7,406 nucleotides of DNA, taken from an uncultured Atopobiaceae bacterium. GTDB lineage: Bacteria; Actinomycetota; Coriobacteriia; Coriobacteriales; Atopobiaceae. The DNA is taken from assembly GCA_934792625.1 (NCBI GenBank), contig CAKVON010000025.1:1-7406 (forward strand), given 5' to 3'. The position numbers and the translations under genes were made by a program. The notes under the pieces were generated by a model, which had not been told where the DNA came from, ran no database searches, and saw nothing but the letters and a program-made list of their open reading frames with translations. Each line of letters begins with the position of its first letter. The first letter of the stretch is position 1. Positions 6,016-7,406 of the stretch are shown here, piece by piece.

Positions 6016-7406
<1,391 letters not shown>

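Overview
The window looks like a high-GC, strongly C/G-ending-codon chromosome of an anaerobic actinobacterium. A Coriobacteriia member (Olsenella/Collinsella-like) is my best guess. This rests on the combination of pyruvate:ferredoxin oxidoreductase, high GC, an encoded-CCA initiator tRNA and a Bce-type antibiotic-response module. It is an inference from gene content, not a database result.

Left edge (1-433): a lower-GC stretch (roughly half G+C, against clearly higher values to the right). It holds the last codons of one unrecognised gene and a second small unrecognised gene that starts inside the stop of the first (ATGA overlap). The small gene carries a perfect 24-bp palindrome at 149-172. 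This segment faces the 3' end of an initiator tRNA, so it could be the edge of an acquired element.

Initiator tRNA unit (434-608, minus strand): a consensus-like promoter, tRNA-fMet(CAT) and a textbook intrinsic terminator form a complete monocistronic unit.

Non-coding spacer (551-902): the tRNA promoter, then a G/T-rich imperfect repeat tract, then the leader of the next operon.

Bce-type module (903-5794): on the plus strand, an OmpR-family response regulator and an intramembrane-sensing histidine kinase overlap by ATGA. On the minus strand, an ABC ATPase and a large 10-TM FtsX/BceB-like permease overlap by 11 bp. The two operons converge on a 89-bp gap holding a shared hairpin. In the known Bce/Pso family the permease acts as both flux sensor and detoxification pump for cell-wall-active peptides. 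It activates the kinase, whose regulator switches on the transporter operon. The sequence fits that design.

Right edge (5795-7406): a divergent regulatory region with a strong hairpin just ahead of the ribosome binding site, followed by the N-terminal 463 codons of pyruvate:ferredoxin (flavodoxin) oxidoreductase (nifJ/por), which runs off the window.

I see no CRISPR array, insertion sequence or clearly new multi-gene system. The most unusual signals are the 24-bp palindrome in the small left-hand gene and the low-GC segment beside the tRNA.
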